From assembly GCF_001295925.1 (NCBI RefSeq), contig NZ_LJHQ01000070.1:27181-91180 (forward strand): a DNA stretch of 64,000 nt, written 5' to 3'. The notes below the pieces were generated by a model. It was given only the letters and a program-made list of their open reading frames with translations, did no database searches and was not told the origin of the DNA. Shown piece after piece: positions 44,630 to 54,044 of the stretch (positions are counted from its first letter, which is position 1; each line of letters starts with the position of its first letter). The translations under genes and the position numbers were made by a program. The stretch comes from Allobosea sp. AAP35 (GTDB lineage Bacteria; Pseudomonadota; Alphaproteobacteria; Rhizobiales; Beijerinckiaceae).

Positions 44630-44655
44630 GCTATGGCCTATGTATATCATATAGC
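44630..44655. promoter_or_regulatory. AT-rich dyad upstream of VapBC system 1
   Basis: An interrupted inverted repeat, GCTAT...ATAGC (44630-44655), contains an AT-rich core CTAT-gtatatcat-ATAG (44638-44654). It lies 14 bp upstream of the antitoxin ATG, where the RHH antitoxin would bind to autoregulate. Confidence 0.35.
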
Positions 44656-44692
44656 AAAACGTAGTCACGGGCACAATTATCGGCGGAGCGCA

Positions 44693-45811
44693 TTACTCCC
44701 GAAACGGCCACCGCGCCTCGCCGACGCCCACCTGCGCCCGATGCAGCAGATACTGGTCGGCCAGCACGCAGGCGACCATCGCCTCGCCGACCGGCACGGC
44801 GCGGATGCCGACGCAGGGGTCGTGTCGACCCTTGGTGAACATCTCCGCCTCGCCACCGGTCCGCGTCACGGTCGCCCGTGTCGCCAGGATCGAGGAGGTC
44901 GGCTTCACCGCGAAGCGCGCGACGATCGGCTGCCCCGTCGAGATGCCGCCGAGAACCCCGCCGGCATGGTTGGACAAAAACAGCGGTGAGCCATCATTGC
45001 CGGCGCGCATCTCGTCGGCATTCTCCTCTCCCGAGAGCGCAGCGGCGTCGAACCCGTCGCCAATCTCGACGCCCTTGACCGCATTGATACTCATCAGCGC
45101 CGACGCGATCTCCGCATCGAGCTTGGCGTAGATCGGCGCGCCAAGTCCCGCCGGCACGCCCTCGGCGACGATCTCGAGCACGGCGCCGATCGAGGAGCCG
45201 GATTTCCGCACACCGTCGAGATAGCCCTCGAAGAAGGCGGCGGCTTTCGCATCGGGGCAGAAGAACGGGTTGCGGCCGACCTCGTCCCAGTCCCAGTTGC
45301 CGCGGTCGATTCTGTGCGGGCCCATCTGCACCAGCGCCCCGCGCACGACCAGTCCCGGCACGACCTTGCGCGCGATAGCACCCGCCGCGACCCGCATCGC
45401 CGTCTCCCGCGCCGAGGAGCGCCCGCCGCCGCGATAATCGCGAATGCCGTATTTCACGTCATAGGTGAAATCAGCGTGGCCCGGCCGGTAGGTGTCCTTG
45501 ATCTGCGAGTAGTCCTTCGAGCGCTGGTCGACATTGTCGATCATCAGCCCGATCGATGTGCCCGTGGTGACTTGCACGCCGTCGCTCTCGCGCGGAAACA
45601 CGCCCGAGACGATCCGCACCTGGTCGGGCTCCTGGCGCTGCGTGGTGAAGCGCGACTGGCCCGGCCGACGCCGGTCGAGATCGCCTTGGATATCGGCCTC
45701 GCTCAGCGGGATCAACGGCGGGCAGCCATCGACAACGCAGCCGATGGCCGGCCCATGGCTCTCGCCGAAAGTGGTGACGCGGAAGAGATGGCCGAAGCTG
45801 TTATGGGACAT
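44693..45811 (-). CDS. aroC: Chorismate synthase
   Basis: A 372-residue FMN-dependent enzyme, last step of the shikimate pathway. The three signatures are [17 protein letters not shown] near the start, [20 protein letters not shown] with [10 protein letters not shown], and [20 protein letters not shown] near the end. Full length. It stands alone between two toxin-antitoxin pairs. Confidence 0.95.
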   Translation of the reverse strand: MSHNSFGHLFRVTTFGESHGPAIGCVVDGCPPLIPLSEADIQGDLDRRRPGQSRFTTQRQEPDQVRIVSGVFPRESDGVQVTTGTSIGLMIDNVDQRSKDYSQIKDTYRPGHADFTYDVKYGIRDYRGGGRSSARETAMRVAAGAIARKVVPGLVVRGALVQMGPHRIDRGNWDWDEVGRNPFFCPDAKAAAFFEGYLDGVRKSGSSIGAVLEIVAEGVPAGLGAPIYAKLDAEIASALMSINAVKGVEIGDGFDAAALSGEENADEMRAGNDGSPLFLSNHAGGVLGGISTGQPIVARFAVKPTSSILATRATVTRTGGEAEMFTKGRHDPCVGIRAVPVGEAMVACVLADQYLLHRAQVGVGEARWPFRE

Positions 45812-45919
45812 GATGGAGCCTGAGGCGAGAAGCTGCGTTCTTTAGGCTGGAATGGCGGAACGTGAAAGCCAGGAAGCCACTGGCATCCCTTGGCAGACCC
45901 GTGTCACATTGGTATATTA

Positions 45920-45937
45920 TGACCAATTATATGGTCA
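45920..45937. promoter_or_regulatory. Operator-like palindrome of toxin-antitoxin system 2
   Basis: TGACCA-ATTATA-TGGTCA is a perfect 6-bp inverted repeat ending where the AGGAGG ribosome site (45937-45942) of the antitoxin begins. This is the expected place for Phd/YefM autoregulation. Confidence 0.55.
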
Positions 45938-45947
45938 GGAGGTCGAT

Positions 45948-46190
45948 GTGAGATCTGTTGCCTTGGCGGAGGCGAAAGCCCAGTTGAGCGCGTTGGTCGA
46001 TGCGGTCGAAGCCGGCGAAAGCATCTGCATTACACGGCATGGCAAGCCCGTTGCGCGCTTGACCGCAATCGAGAAACCGCAAAAGCCTCTCGATGTCGAG
46101 AAGCTCAGGGCATTCACCAGATCACAGCCGATGCAAGACGAGGACGCGGGCACCTTCATGCGAAGGCTGCGCGACGACGCACGCTATTGA
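45948..46190 (+). CDS. Phd/YefM-type antitoxin of VapBC system 2
   Basis: An 80-residue antitoxin. The N-terminal DNA-binding fold has SVALAEAKAQLSALVDAVEA and GESICITRHGKPVARL, the classic Phd/YefM pattern, and a toxin-wrapping tail follows (MQDEDAGTFMRRLRDDA). The GTG at 45948 is five bases after AGGAGG, so it is the start; the upstream in-frame region is the operator. Confidence 0.88.
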   Translation: MRSVALAEAKAQLSALVDAVEAGESICITRHGKPVARLTAIEKPQKPLDVEKLRAFTRSQPMQDEDAGTFMRRLRDDARY

Positions 46191-46615
46191 GGCTCTACCT
46201 CGATACCTCCCTCGTCGTCTCCGCGCTCGTCCAGGAGCAGGCATCGGAAGCCGTCCATGACTGGCTGGCGAGTCGGGGCGGGATACGCTTCGCCGTCAGC
46301 GACTGGGTCGTTGTCGAGTTCGCGGCCGCCCTGTCTCGCAAGCGAGCGCTCAATGAGATTTCGGCCGGCCTCCGGGAGGAAGCGCAGTTCCAGTTCGACA
46401 GCCTCACGGCCGGAGAGTTCGATGTCCTGCCGGTCACGCGTGGGGAGTTCCGCATCGGGGCCAATCTCGCCGGCCTAAGCCTCCAGGGCTTGCGGGCTGG
46501 CGACGCGCTGCACCTGGCCATAGCGAAAAGCAACACGCTGACGCTCTGCACGCGGGACATCAAGCTCGCAGCGGCGGGCACCGATCTGGGGTGTTCGACA
46601 CAGTTGATTGGCTGA
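46187..46615 (+). CDS. PIN-domain toxin (VapC, system 2)
   Basis: A 142-residue PIN ribonuclease starting at a TTG that overlaps the antitoxin stop (TTGA). Active-site acids are in LYLDTSLVVSAL, VVEFAAALSRK, RAGDALHLAIA and TRDIKLA. It is paired with a Phd-type antitoxin and unrelated in detail to the system at 44042. Confidence 0.87.
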   Translation: MRLYLDTSLVVSALVQEQASEAVHDWLASRGGIRFAVSDWVVVEFAAALSRKRALNEISAGLREEAQFQFDSLTAGEFDVLPVTRGEFRIGANLAGLSLQGLRAGDALHLAIAKSNTLTLCTRDIKLAAAGTDLGCSTQLIG

Positions 46616-46639
46616 AAACAGCTGGGTTCGCCTTTCAGC

Positions 46640-49600
46640 TCAATGCCCCATCGGCTTACCCGCCGGCACCGCCGGCGCACCCTCCCAGCGCGTATGCGCC
46701 GGCAGGTTCTCGCCCTTCATGATCACGGTCAGCAGGCCGACCTGGGCATAATCGCCGACATGGGTGTCGTAGAGCACGGTTGCGGCGGCGCCGACGCAGA
46801 CGCCCCGCCCGAGCCTCACCCTTCCGACCTTCATCACGCGATCCTCATAGAGATGCGTCTGCAGGGCCGAATGGGCGTTGATGGTGCAGAAATCGCCGAC
46901 GGTGACGCAGTCGAACTCGGTGATGTCGGTCATGTCCATCCAGACGCCCTTGCCGAACTTCGCGCCAAACAGCCGCAGAAACCAAGGCAGGAAGGGGGTG
47001 CCGCGCAGATACTCGAACAGCACCTTGCCACCGAGGCCCGAGTAGAGCACGGCGATCGATTCCGTGCGCATCGCCCACCACGACCACATCGGCTTCATCA
47101 CCGGTTTGTAGACGCCCATCATCAGCCATTTGATGGCGACGCAGATCAGCGCCTGCGCGACGGCGATCAGCACCGCCACCGCCATGAAGGACAGGACGAG
47201 CCCAGACCAATCCCGGAGATAGATACGCTCCTGCAGCACGAGATCGACGGCGAGCGTGCCGAAGGTGATGAACAGCATCGCCGGAAAGGAGGTATGCAGC
47301 GCCTCGAACACACCGCGTAGCGTCTGCTTTTGCCAGGAAGGCCGATAGGTCCAGTTCGCGCCGAGATCGACCTTCTGCCGTGTCGGCAATTGGATCGGGG
47401 GCGAGCCGAACCAGGTGTCGCCAGGCTTCATCAACTCATTGGCCGGCGGCTTCGACTTGATGCCGATCAGCACGCGGTCGGGAATATGCGCGCCCGGCGG
47501 CACCACTGCATCGTTGCCGACGAAGACCTGGTCGCCGGTGCGGGTCATGTCGAGCCGCATATAGCCGCGCCGCATGTCCTCGTCGCCGAACACCACCTCG
47601 TCGGCGATGAAGTTGCCAGCCCCGATGCCGGTAACGTCATAGCGCCCCGACAGGTTGGTGGAGATCTCCGAGCCCTTGCCGATCGATGCCCCCATCATCC
47701 GGTACCAGGCCCGCATGTAGATGGTCGCAAACAGCGAGGACAGCGTCTCGAGCGTCACTTCCGTGGCCAGGCCGACCGTCCATTTCCGCGCAAAGAAGGC
47801 GGAATGGATTGAGTAGGAGCCGGAAGAGACGCGCGGCAGGATCAGCCAGCGGAAGGCTGCCATCAGGAACACGGTGAGGGTGATCAGACCGATCGCGGTC
47901 GGCCAGGTCAGGATCGGCAGGTACCAGAGATAGCTGACCTCCGACCAGGTCGCGATCCAGTCGTCGATTTTGTCGAAGAGCATGAAGGCGGGGAAGATCG
48001 GCAGCAGGCTGACCGGTGGTAGGACGATCAGCATCAGGATGTAGAACGCCGTCATCGCCGCGCGCCGGCGTGGCCCGGCCTCCGCCTGGGGCGGCAGCGA
48101 AGCCAGATCAACCATGCCGATCTTGCGCCCCGGAGAGCCGTCCCAGATTTCGGCCTCGCCCACATGCCCGCCGGGCGGAACCGTGGTCAGGTCGAGCAAT
48201 TCGGCATGATCGGAAACGATGCAGCCATGGCCGAAGACGACGGATGAGCCGGCATAGACGTCCCGGCCGATGGTGATCGTGCCGATGATCAGCTTGTCGC
48301 CCAGCGCCTCGGCATTGGCGAAGGTCGTCTTGGCGCCGAGCGACGAACCGTCGCCGACGCTGATCAGGTCGATCGCCCCGGCCTCGTAATCGGAGATCAT
48401 GACGTCCCGGCCGACCCGGGCGCCAAGCAGCCGCCAGTAGAACCGCATCACCGGGGTGGATTGCAGCCACTTAATGTGGACGAGGCCGGCGACGCGCGAC
48501 GCGAACCACCAGCGGAAATAATAGACGCCCCAGAGCGGGTAGACGCCGGGCCTGGTGCGCCCGAGCACGAGCCATTTCAGGGCGATCGCGATGAAGCCGG
48601 TCACGATGGTGATGGCGACATAGACGCCGAGCAGCGCGAAGATCTGTCCGACCAGCGGCAGATCCTCGCCCGAGAGCAGCATGTAGGTGACGAAGATGCC
48701 CAGCCACTGCGCCGTCGACAGGCCGATGATGACCGGCAGAGCGACGGCCTGGGCCAGCCCACAGAGGAAGCGGCGAAGGAAGGGCGGCGGCGTGAAGGAG
48801 AGGTCCTGCGCCTCGGCGATGCCGCGTCCGTCGAGCAGCGCCGCCATGCCGCGCAAGGTCCGCGCGCCATAGACATCCTGCAGCGTGATGCCGGCATAGG
48901 CCGGCGTCTCGCGCACGATCGAGATGAACCGCGCCGCGAGCAGCGAATGGCCGCCGAGATCGACGAAGAAATCGGCCTCCAGCGGGAGGCTGGATGCACC
49001 CAGCACGCGCTTGGCCGCTTCGAGCAGCGCCGCTTCCGTCGCATTGCGCGGGGGTTCCTGCTCGCCGGCTGCGCTCGGTGCCGTCAGCGGCGCGGCCTTC
49101 AGCATCCTGCGGTCGACCTTGCCGGAGACCATGCGCGGCAGCGAGCCGACAGCCTCGAAATGCGCGGGCACCATATAGGCCGGCAATTGCTCGCGCAGCG
49201 AGGCGCGCAGGGCCGCGCCGTCGACGGCCACGCCCGGTTCGGCCACGACGAAGGCGACGAGCCGTTCGATCTCGTCGTCGATCCGCATCACCACCGCGGC
49301 CTGATTGATGCCGGGCTCGTCGGACAGCTTGGTTTCAATCTCGCCAAGCTCGACGCGGAAGCCGCGGATCTTGATCTGGTCGTCGATGCGGCCGTGGAAG
49401 ACGATGTTGCCCTTGTCGTCGAGGCTGACGGCGTCGCCGGAGCGGTACAGCACCGGATCGTCGCACCCCAAGGCGCTGCCGAACGGGTTGGCGATGAATT
49501 TCTCCGCCGTCAGCTCGGGGCGTCCGTGATAGCCGCGAGCCACGCCGGGGCCGCCGATCAGCAATTCGCCCTGCTCGCCCTGGCCCACGAGCGCCATGGC

Positions 49601-50662
49601 CTCGTTGACGATGTAGACGGTATAGTTGGGGATCGGTTTGCCGATCGTGACGGTTTCGCCAGGCGCGACCTCGGCTGCGGTGGCGACCACGGTCGCCTCT
49701 GTCGGTCCGTAGGTGTTGAGGATGCGCCGGCCGGGCCTGGCCCATTTCTGCACGGTCGCGGGCGGCAGCGCCTCGCCGCCGAGCAGGATCAGTTTCAGCG
49801 AGGGGATGTCGGCGGGCAGGATGCCGAGCAGCGTCGGCACGGTGTCGATCACGGTGACGCCGGCCTGCGTCAGCAGCGCCGGCAGCTTTTCGGCGTCTCC
49901 CATCGTCTCGGGCGAGGCCACATAGAGCGTCGCGCCGACCAGATAGGGCGTCCAGATCTCCTCCATCGACAGGTCGAAGGCGACCGACGCCCCCTGGAAC
50001 ACGATGTCGGTCTCGCTGATGCCGTAGAGCGCGTTCGCGGACCGCAGGAAATGGCAGATGTTGCGATGGCTGATGACGATCGCCTTCGGCGTCCCCGTCG
50101 AGCCGGAGGTGTAGATCAGATAGGCCGGGTGATCGTTGGTCAGCCCTGCGGCCCGCGCCGGCATCGCCACGCCGTCATCGCCGGATTCCAGATCCTGCGG
50201 CGTCCAGACGCTGCGCTGCGTCGCGGCTGCGCGCTCCTGCCAGGCGGCGGCGGTGACGATGCCCTTGGCATCCGCGTCGGTGAGGCAGATGGCGATGCGC
50301 TCGATGGGAGCCTCGGCATCGAAGGGGATCCAGGCCGCGCCTGCGCGGGTGATCGCGATCTGCGCGATCAGAAGCTCGATGCCGCGCGGCATCCACAGGC
50401 CGACGAGATCGCCCGCACCGACTCCGGCGAGCGCAAGACTGCGCGCCTGCCGCCCCGCGGCAGCCCAGACCGCCTCATAGCTCTGCTGAACTGACGCATC
50501 GACCAGCGCCGGATGGCCGCCGCGCTCAGCCACCGTCGCGGCGAAAACCTCGCCCAGCACCTCGTCACGCAGCAAATCGAGCCGCTTCTCACCCGCCATC
50601 ATCGCGAGCGGATTTTCAGCCGCCGACCCTGTCGTTGCCGACAGCGTGCTCATGTCGTTCAT
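46640..50662 (-). CDS. Pls-type membrane-anchored single-module NRPS
   Basis: A 1340-residue synthetase. Residues about 30-520 are an adenylation domain (YTSGSTGTPKAIVISH, NTYGPTEAT, YRSGDAV, catalytic K515 in SGKVDRR). Residues about 540-610 are a carrier domain with the phosphopantetheine Ser573 in DLGGHSLL. From about 630 to the end is the TIGR02353-type terminal region: clusters of membrane helices alternating with left-handed beta-helix-like blocks, as in epsilon-poly-L-lysine synthetase. There is no thioesterase. Such enzymes join a single amino acid repeatedly or to an amine. It lies 259 bp downstream of a deacetylase-family gene on the same strand. Confidence 0.9.
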   Translation of the reverse strand: MNDMSTLSATTGSAAENPLAMMAGEKRLDLLRDEVLGEVFAATVAERGGHPALVDASVQQSYEAVWAAAGRQARSLALAGVGAGDLVGLWMPRGIELLIAQIAITRAGAAWIPFDAEAPIERIAICLTDADAKGIVTAAAWQERAAATQRSVWTPQDLESGDDGVAMPARAAGLTNDHPAYLIYTSGSTGTPKAIVISHRNICHFLRSANALYGISETDIVFQGASVAFDLSMEEIWTPYLVGATLYVASPETMGDAEKLPALLTQAGVTVIDTVPTLLGILPADIPSLKLILLGGEALPPATVQKWARPGRRILNTYGPTEATVVATAAEVAPGETVTIGKPIPNYTVYIVNEAMALVGQGEQGELLIGGPGVARGYHGRPELTAEKFIANPFGSALGCDDPVLYRSGDAVSLDDKGNIVFHGRIDDQIKIRGFRVELGEIETKLSDEPGINQAAVVMRIDDEIERLVAFVVAEPGVAVDGAALRASLREQLPAYMVPAHFEAVGSLPRMVSGKVDRRMLKAAPLTAPSAAGEQEPPRNATEAALLEAAKRVLGASSLPLEADFFVDLGGHSLLAARFISIVRETPAYAGITLQDVYGARTLRGMAALLDGRGIAEAQDLSFTPPPFLRRFLCGLAQAVALPVIIGLSTAQWLGIFVTYMLLSGEDLPLVGQIFALLGVYVAITIVTGFIAIALKWLVLGRTRPGVYPLWGVYYFRWWFASRVAGLVHIKWLQSTPVMRFYWRLLGARVGRDVMISDYEAGAIDLISVGDGSSLGAKTTFANAEALGDKLIIGTITIGRDVYAGSSVVFGHGCIVSDHAELLDLTTVPPGGHVGEAEIWDGSPGRKIGMVDLASLPPQAEAGPRRRAAMTAFYILMLIVLPPVSLLPIFPAFMLFDKIDDWIATWSEVSYLWYLPILTWPTAIGLITLTVFLMAAFRWLILPRVSSGSYSIHSAFFARKWTVGLATEVTLETLSSLFATIYMRAWYRMMGASIGKGSEISTNLSGRYDVTGIGAGNFIADEVVFGDEDMRRGYMRLDMTRTGDQVFVGNDAVVPPGAHIPDRVLIGIKSKPPANELMKPGDTWFGSPPIQLPTRQKVDLGANWTYRPSWQKQTLRGVFEALHTSFPAMLFITFGTLAVDLVLQERIYLRDWSGLVLSFMAVAVLIAVAQALICVAIKWLMMGVYKPVMKPMWSWWAMRTESIAVLYSGLGGKVLFEYLRGTPFLPWFLRLFGAKFGKGVWMDMTDITEFDCVTVGDFCTINAHSALQTHLYEDRVMKVGRVRLGRGVCVGAAATVLYDTHVGDYAQVGLLTVIMKGENLPAHTRWEGAPAVPAGKPMGH

Positions 50663-50921
50663 CGCGCCCCGCTGCGATCAGGCCGGCAGCGCTGCAGGGC
50701 GGCGCGATCCCGCGCCGTTCCCTGTCCGATGCAACCCTCACGCACCTTGTTTTTGCTCGGAGAAACGCATCTTTCCGATGCGATGTCCGGCTATACCCCC
50801 CGACCGAGCGTTGCCGCCGCAGCACGGCATCGCACGGCGGCTGCTCTCCTGCAAGGCAACGCGTGAACCGGCGGTGAACGCGGTCACCAGCCCGCGCATG
50901 CCGAGCGGCCGGCGGCGCGGT

Positions 50922-51851
50922 TCAGCCTCGCATCAGCGCCAGCACATGGGCGGCCGCCGAGCGCGACAGGCCCTCGAGATCGTAGCCACCTTCGAGGATC
51001 GAGACGAGGCGTCCGCGGCAGGAGCGGTCGGCGATGTCCATCAGCTTTTGCGTCGCCCAGGCGAAATCGGGCTCACTGAGATTGAGATTGGCGAGCGGAT
51101 CGCGCCAATGCGCGTCGAACCCCGCCGAAATGATCAGCAGATCTGGCGAAAAATCCACGATGCGCGGCAGCAGCACGGTCTCCATCGCCTCGCGGAACGC
51201 CTCGGAGCCGTCGCCGGCTTGCAGCGGCGTATTGACGATGGTGCCGTGTTCGCCGCGTTCGGACGCCGCACCCGTGCCGGGGTAGAGCGGCATCTCATGG
51301 GTCGAGGCATAGAGCACGCTCGCATCGTCCCAGAAGATTTCCTGGGTGCCGTTGCCGTGGTGGACATCCCAGTCGATGATCGCCACGCGCTGCGCACCAT
51401 GATGCCGTTGAGCGTGCCGGGCCGCGATGGCGGCCTGGTTGAAGAAGCAAAACCCCATTGCCTTGACGCTTTCGGCATGATGTCCGGGCGGCCGCATCGC
51501 GCAGAAGGCGTTTGCGACCTGCCCCGTCATCACCTCATCGACCGCCTGGACCGCTCCGCCGACCGCATGCAGCACGGCTTCGAGCGTGCCCGGAGACATC
51601 GTTGTGTCGTCGTCGATCCGGACCAGCCCGTCGCGGGGCGCGGCCGCGACGATCCTCTCGGCGAAGTCGCGCGGGTGACACAGCACCACCTGATCGAGCG
51701 TGCCCAGCGCGGCGCTCTCGCGAATCAGCCCCGAGAAGCGCTCATCCTCCAGCGCCGCCTCGACGGCACGGATACGGTCGGGCCGCTCGGGATGGCCTTC
51801 GGGAGTCTCATGCCGAAGGCTGGACGGGTGGGTGATCAGCAGGGTTGTCAC
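50922..51851 (-). CDS. Histone deacetylase-family amidohydrolase
   Basis: A 309-residue zinc enzyme of the class II HDAC/acetylpolyamine amidohydrolase group. Catalytic His pair in RPPGHHAE, zinc ligands in IIDWDVHHGNGT and SAGFDAHWRDP, and the transition-state Tyr in LEGGYDLEGL are intact. It should remove acetyl groups from amines such as polyamines or lysine-like compounds. The GTG at 51851 has GAGG six bases upstream. Its position before the Pls-type synthetase suggests a shared pathway. The 50663-50921 gap holds no recognisable gene or terminator. Confidence 0.9.
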   Translation of the reverse strand: MTTLLITHPSSLRHETPEGHPERPDRIRAVEAALEDERFSGLIRESAALGTLDQVVLCHPRDFAERIVAAAPRDGLVRIDDDTTMSPGTLEAVLHAVGGAVQAVDEVMTGQVANAFCAMRPPGHHAESVKAMGFCFFNQAAIAARHAQRHHGAQRVAIIDWDVHHGNGTQEIFWDDASVLYASTHEMPLYPGTGAASERGEHGTIVNTPLQAGDGSEAFREAMETVLLPRIVDFSPDLLIISAGFDAHWRDPLANLNLSEPDFAWATQKLMDIADRSCRGRLVSILEGGYDLEGLSRSAAAHVLALMRG

Positions 51852-52078
51852 GGCAGGCCTCTTTTTTCGTTCATTGCGGCCTGGAAGCGTGGCCGCCATG
51901 CCACGCCAGGGCGCGAAACGCCCGTTTCCGCCGGCTCAGAGGGAACCTGAATTGCGCCAGGTCCGTTTCGCGCCTAGACCGTCGATCGACAAGCGGTTGG
52001 TCTGCGGACAGAGGCGGATACGAAGCCTTAACGCTCGATTCATCATAAAGACTACCTTCGGACCGCGCGGTGGACGTC

Positions 52079-52675
52079 ATGAAACAGACAGTGATCCTTG
52101 CATTGGCGATGTCGACCCTCCTCGGGGCCTGCCAATACAAGAGCGTGAACGCCCCCGCCCTATCGGCACGCGATGCCGAATACATCGCTCTCGTGCCAAA
52201 ATTCGAGCATCATCTCACACATCTGCCCTATGAGATCAGTGACCCAACGGGGCAGGCGCCCGGCACCATCGTGGTCGATACCAAAGAGAAGTATCTCTAT
52301 TACGTCCTGCCGAACAAGAAGGCGATCCGCTACGGCGTCGCCACCGGCGACGAGGCTTTCGGCTGGACCGGCCAGGCCGTGATCCAGCGCAAGGCAGAAT
52401 GGCCGCGCTGGACACCCCCTGCCGAGATGATCGCGCGTTGGCCTCATCTGGCGCCCCGCGCCGGCGGCATGGAAGGTGGCCCGGACAATCCCCTCGGAGC
52501 CCGTGCCCTGTACCTTTATCAGAATGGCCAGGACACGCTCTATCGCATCCATGGCACCAACGAGCCGGAGACGATCGGACGCTCTGCCTCCTCCGGCTGC
52601 ATCCGGATGCGCAATATCGACGTGATCGATCTGTTCAACCGCGTCCCCAACGGCACCAAGGTCATCGTCACCTGA
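52079..52675 (+). CDS. L,D-transpeptidase lipoprotein (YkuD domain)
   Basis: A 198-residue lipoprotein: MKQTVILALAMSTLLGACQ gives a signal with lipobox, so the enzyme is anchored at the periplasmic side. The YkuD catalytic block is IHGTNEPETIG...SSGCIRM with the nucleophilic Cys. It forms 3-3 peptidoglycan cross-links or attaches proteins to the wall. Alphaproteobacteria carry many such paralogues. Confidence 0.92.
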   Translation: MKQTVILALAMSTLLGACQYKSVNAPALSARDAEYIALVPKFEHHLTHLPYEISDPTGQAPGTIVVDTKEKYLYYVLPNKKAIRYGVATGDEAFGWTGQAVIQRKAEWPRWTPPAEMIARWPHLAPRAGGMEGGPDNPLGARALYLYQNGQDTLYRIHGTNEPETIGRSASSGCIRMRNIDVIDLFNRVPNGTKVIVT

Positions 52676-52714
52676 CAGGCCTTTCCTGAGGGCGCCAGCA
52701 CGGCTCTGCCTTGG

Positions 52715-53608
52715 TCAGCCCAGCTCGACCAGCAGCGTCTCAGGCGGGATTCCGAAGCGAATCGGCAGTTGGCTCGTGCCGATCCCAGCCGAAACGATGA
52801 GGTCGCGTCCGTCCTCGTGGACATGGCCGTAGGCATAGCGGTTGCCATAGCGCGATGGCACGATCGGCGCCCAGCCCAGCAGCCGGACCTGCCCCCCATG
52901 CGTATGCCCTGACAGGGTCAGGGCAACGCGGTCGGGCATCCGAGCGAACACGTCTGGCTCATGGGCCATCATGATCACCGGGGCATCGTCATCGGTGATC
53001 TGCGCCATCGTGCCTGCAAGATCGTCGATGCCATGCTTCATGCCGCGCCGGCGCGGCAGGAACGCGATCTGGTCGCCAAGCCCTGCCAGCCAGATCGGTC
53101 CGCCGGCGGTCGCGATTTTCACGGCCCGGTTTTCGAGCACCGGGATACCGGCCTCTTCCAGAGCCTGCCCGACCAGCGTGGGGCCGGCGCGCCTGGCCTG
53201 GGTTTGCGGATCGTGCCACCAGTCATGGTTGCCGAGGATCGCAAAGACCCCGTCGCGGGCTTGCAGCCGTCCCAGTTCCGCAGCCCAGGCCTGCATGGCC
53301 GGATCAGACGCCCATCGCTTGCGGCTCGCCACGAAGTCGCCGAGCAGGAGTGTCATGTCGGGCTTAAGCGCGTTGGCCGCATCGACGATCTCGGTCACGC
53401 GGCTCAGCGGCACATGCAGAGAGCCGATATGCAGGTCGGAAATCACCACCAATCGCAGCGTCTGGCCCGCAGGCCAGCCTCGCGGCGTCAGCCGATAGCG
53501 CGTCACGCCATGCCGGGTCGGCTCCCAGGCGGCGGCATAGGCGCCGGGGCCCGCAAAGGCAAAAAAAAGACCGGCGAGAGTCTTGAGGACTCTGCGCCGG
53601 TCAAACAT
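52715..53608 (-). CDS. Metallophosphoesterase, Tat-exported
   Basis: A 297-residue calcineurin-like phosphoesterase. Metal-binding motifs appear in order: ISDLHIGS, LLGDFV, GNHDW, and GHTHGGQ. The N-terminal MFDRRRVLKTLAGLFF has a twin-arginine-type signal, which sets the start at 53608. Similar to YkuE/YaeI-type enzymes acting on UDP-sugar lipids or other phosphodiesters; the substrate is unknown. Confidence 0.9.
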   Translation of the reverse strand: MFDRRRVLKTLAGLFFAFAGPGAYAAAWEPTRHGVTRYRLTPRGWPAGQTLRLVVISDLHIGSLHVPLSRVTEIVDAANALKPDMTLLLGDFVASRKRWASDPAMQAWAAELGRLQARDGVFAILGNHDWWHDPQTQARRAGPTLVGQALEEAGIPVLENRAVKIATAGGPIWLAGLGDQIAFLPRRRGMKHGIDDLAGTMAQITDDDAPVIMMAHEPDVFARMPDRVALTLSGHTHGGQVRLLGWAPIVPSRYGNRYAYGHVHEDGRDLIVSAGIGTSQLPIRFGIPPETLLVELG

Positions 53609-54044
53609 CGAAGGTCTCGAAAGAGGGTCTATGGAAGTCAGTCGTGGAAACCGTTTCGAAGGACACCGGCAAGCCGGGATGGTACATCCTTCGCACGCAG
53701 ACCCAACGCGGCAGGCGCGCGTCTGGTTCCCGCAGCCAATGCGGGAAAAGCGATCGGACGGAACCACGAGGCATAAACCTCTTTGGCATGGGCATCGTGG
53801 AAACTCGCTTGGGCGGGCGGGCGACGGGGTTGGGACGGGGTCATGGGGTCCGATTGGGTTGGCTGCACGGGTCGCGATGGTTCCTGGCCATCGCCACCCG
53901 GCCAACCTGACCGGCGATCGGGACGACGCGGCGGCGTCATCATGATGCGTTCAAGGCATTTTGTGTCTGTGTGGAGTCTACCGCCACAATGGTGAACGAG
54001 AGGTGGACGCAGGCGGATTGCCCCCCTTGCGCCCCCCGTTCGCT
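53609..54044. other. 436-bp region without a convincing gene
   Basis: It lies between the aminotransferase stop and the metallophosphoesterase start, both on the minus strand. A minus-strand frame from 53944 to 53638 (about 100 residues, Pro/Arg-rich start) is open, but its third-position G/C is clearly lower than in neighbouring genes and it matches nothing I recognise. No terminator or repeat was found. Confidence 0.5.

Noticed and set aside
48461..50494. 677-codon plus-strand open frame opposite the NRPS
   Set aside because: No domain resemblance, and the opposite strand carries intact adenylation and carrier motifs.
53638..53944. Minus-strand frame of about 100 codons
   Set aside because: Weak third-position G/C bias and no recognisable motif; left as a gene-free region.
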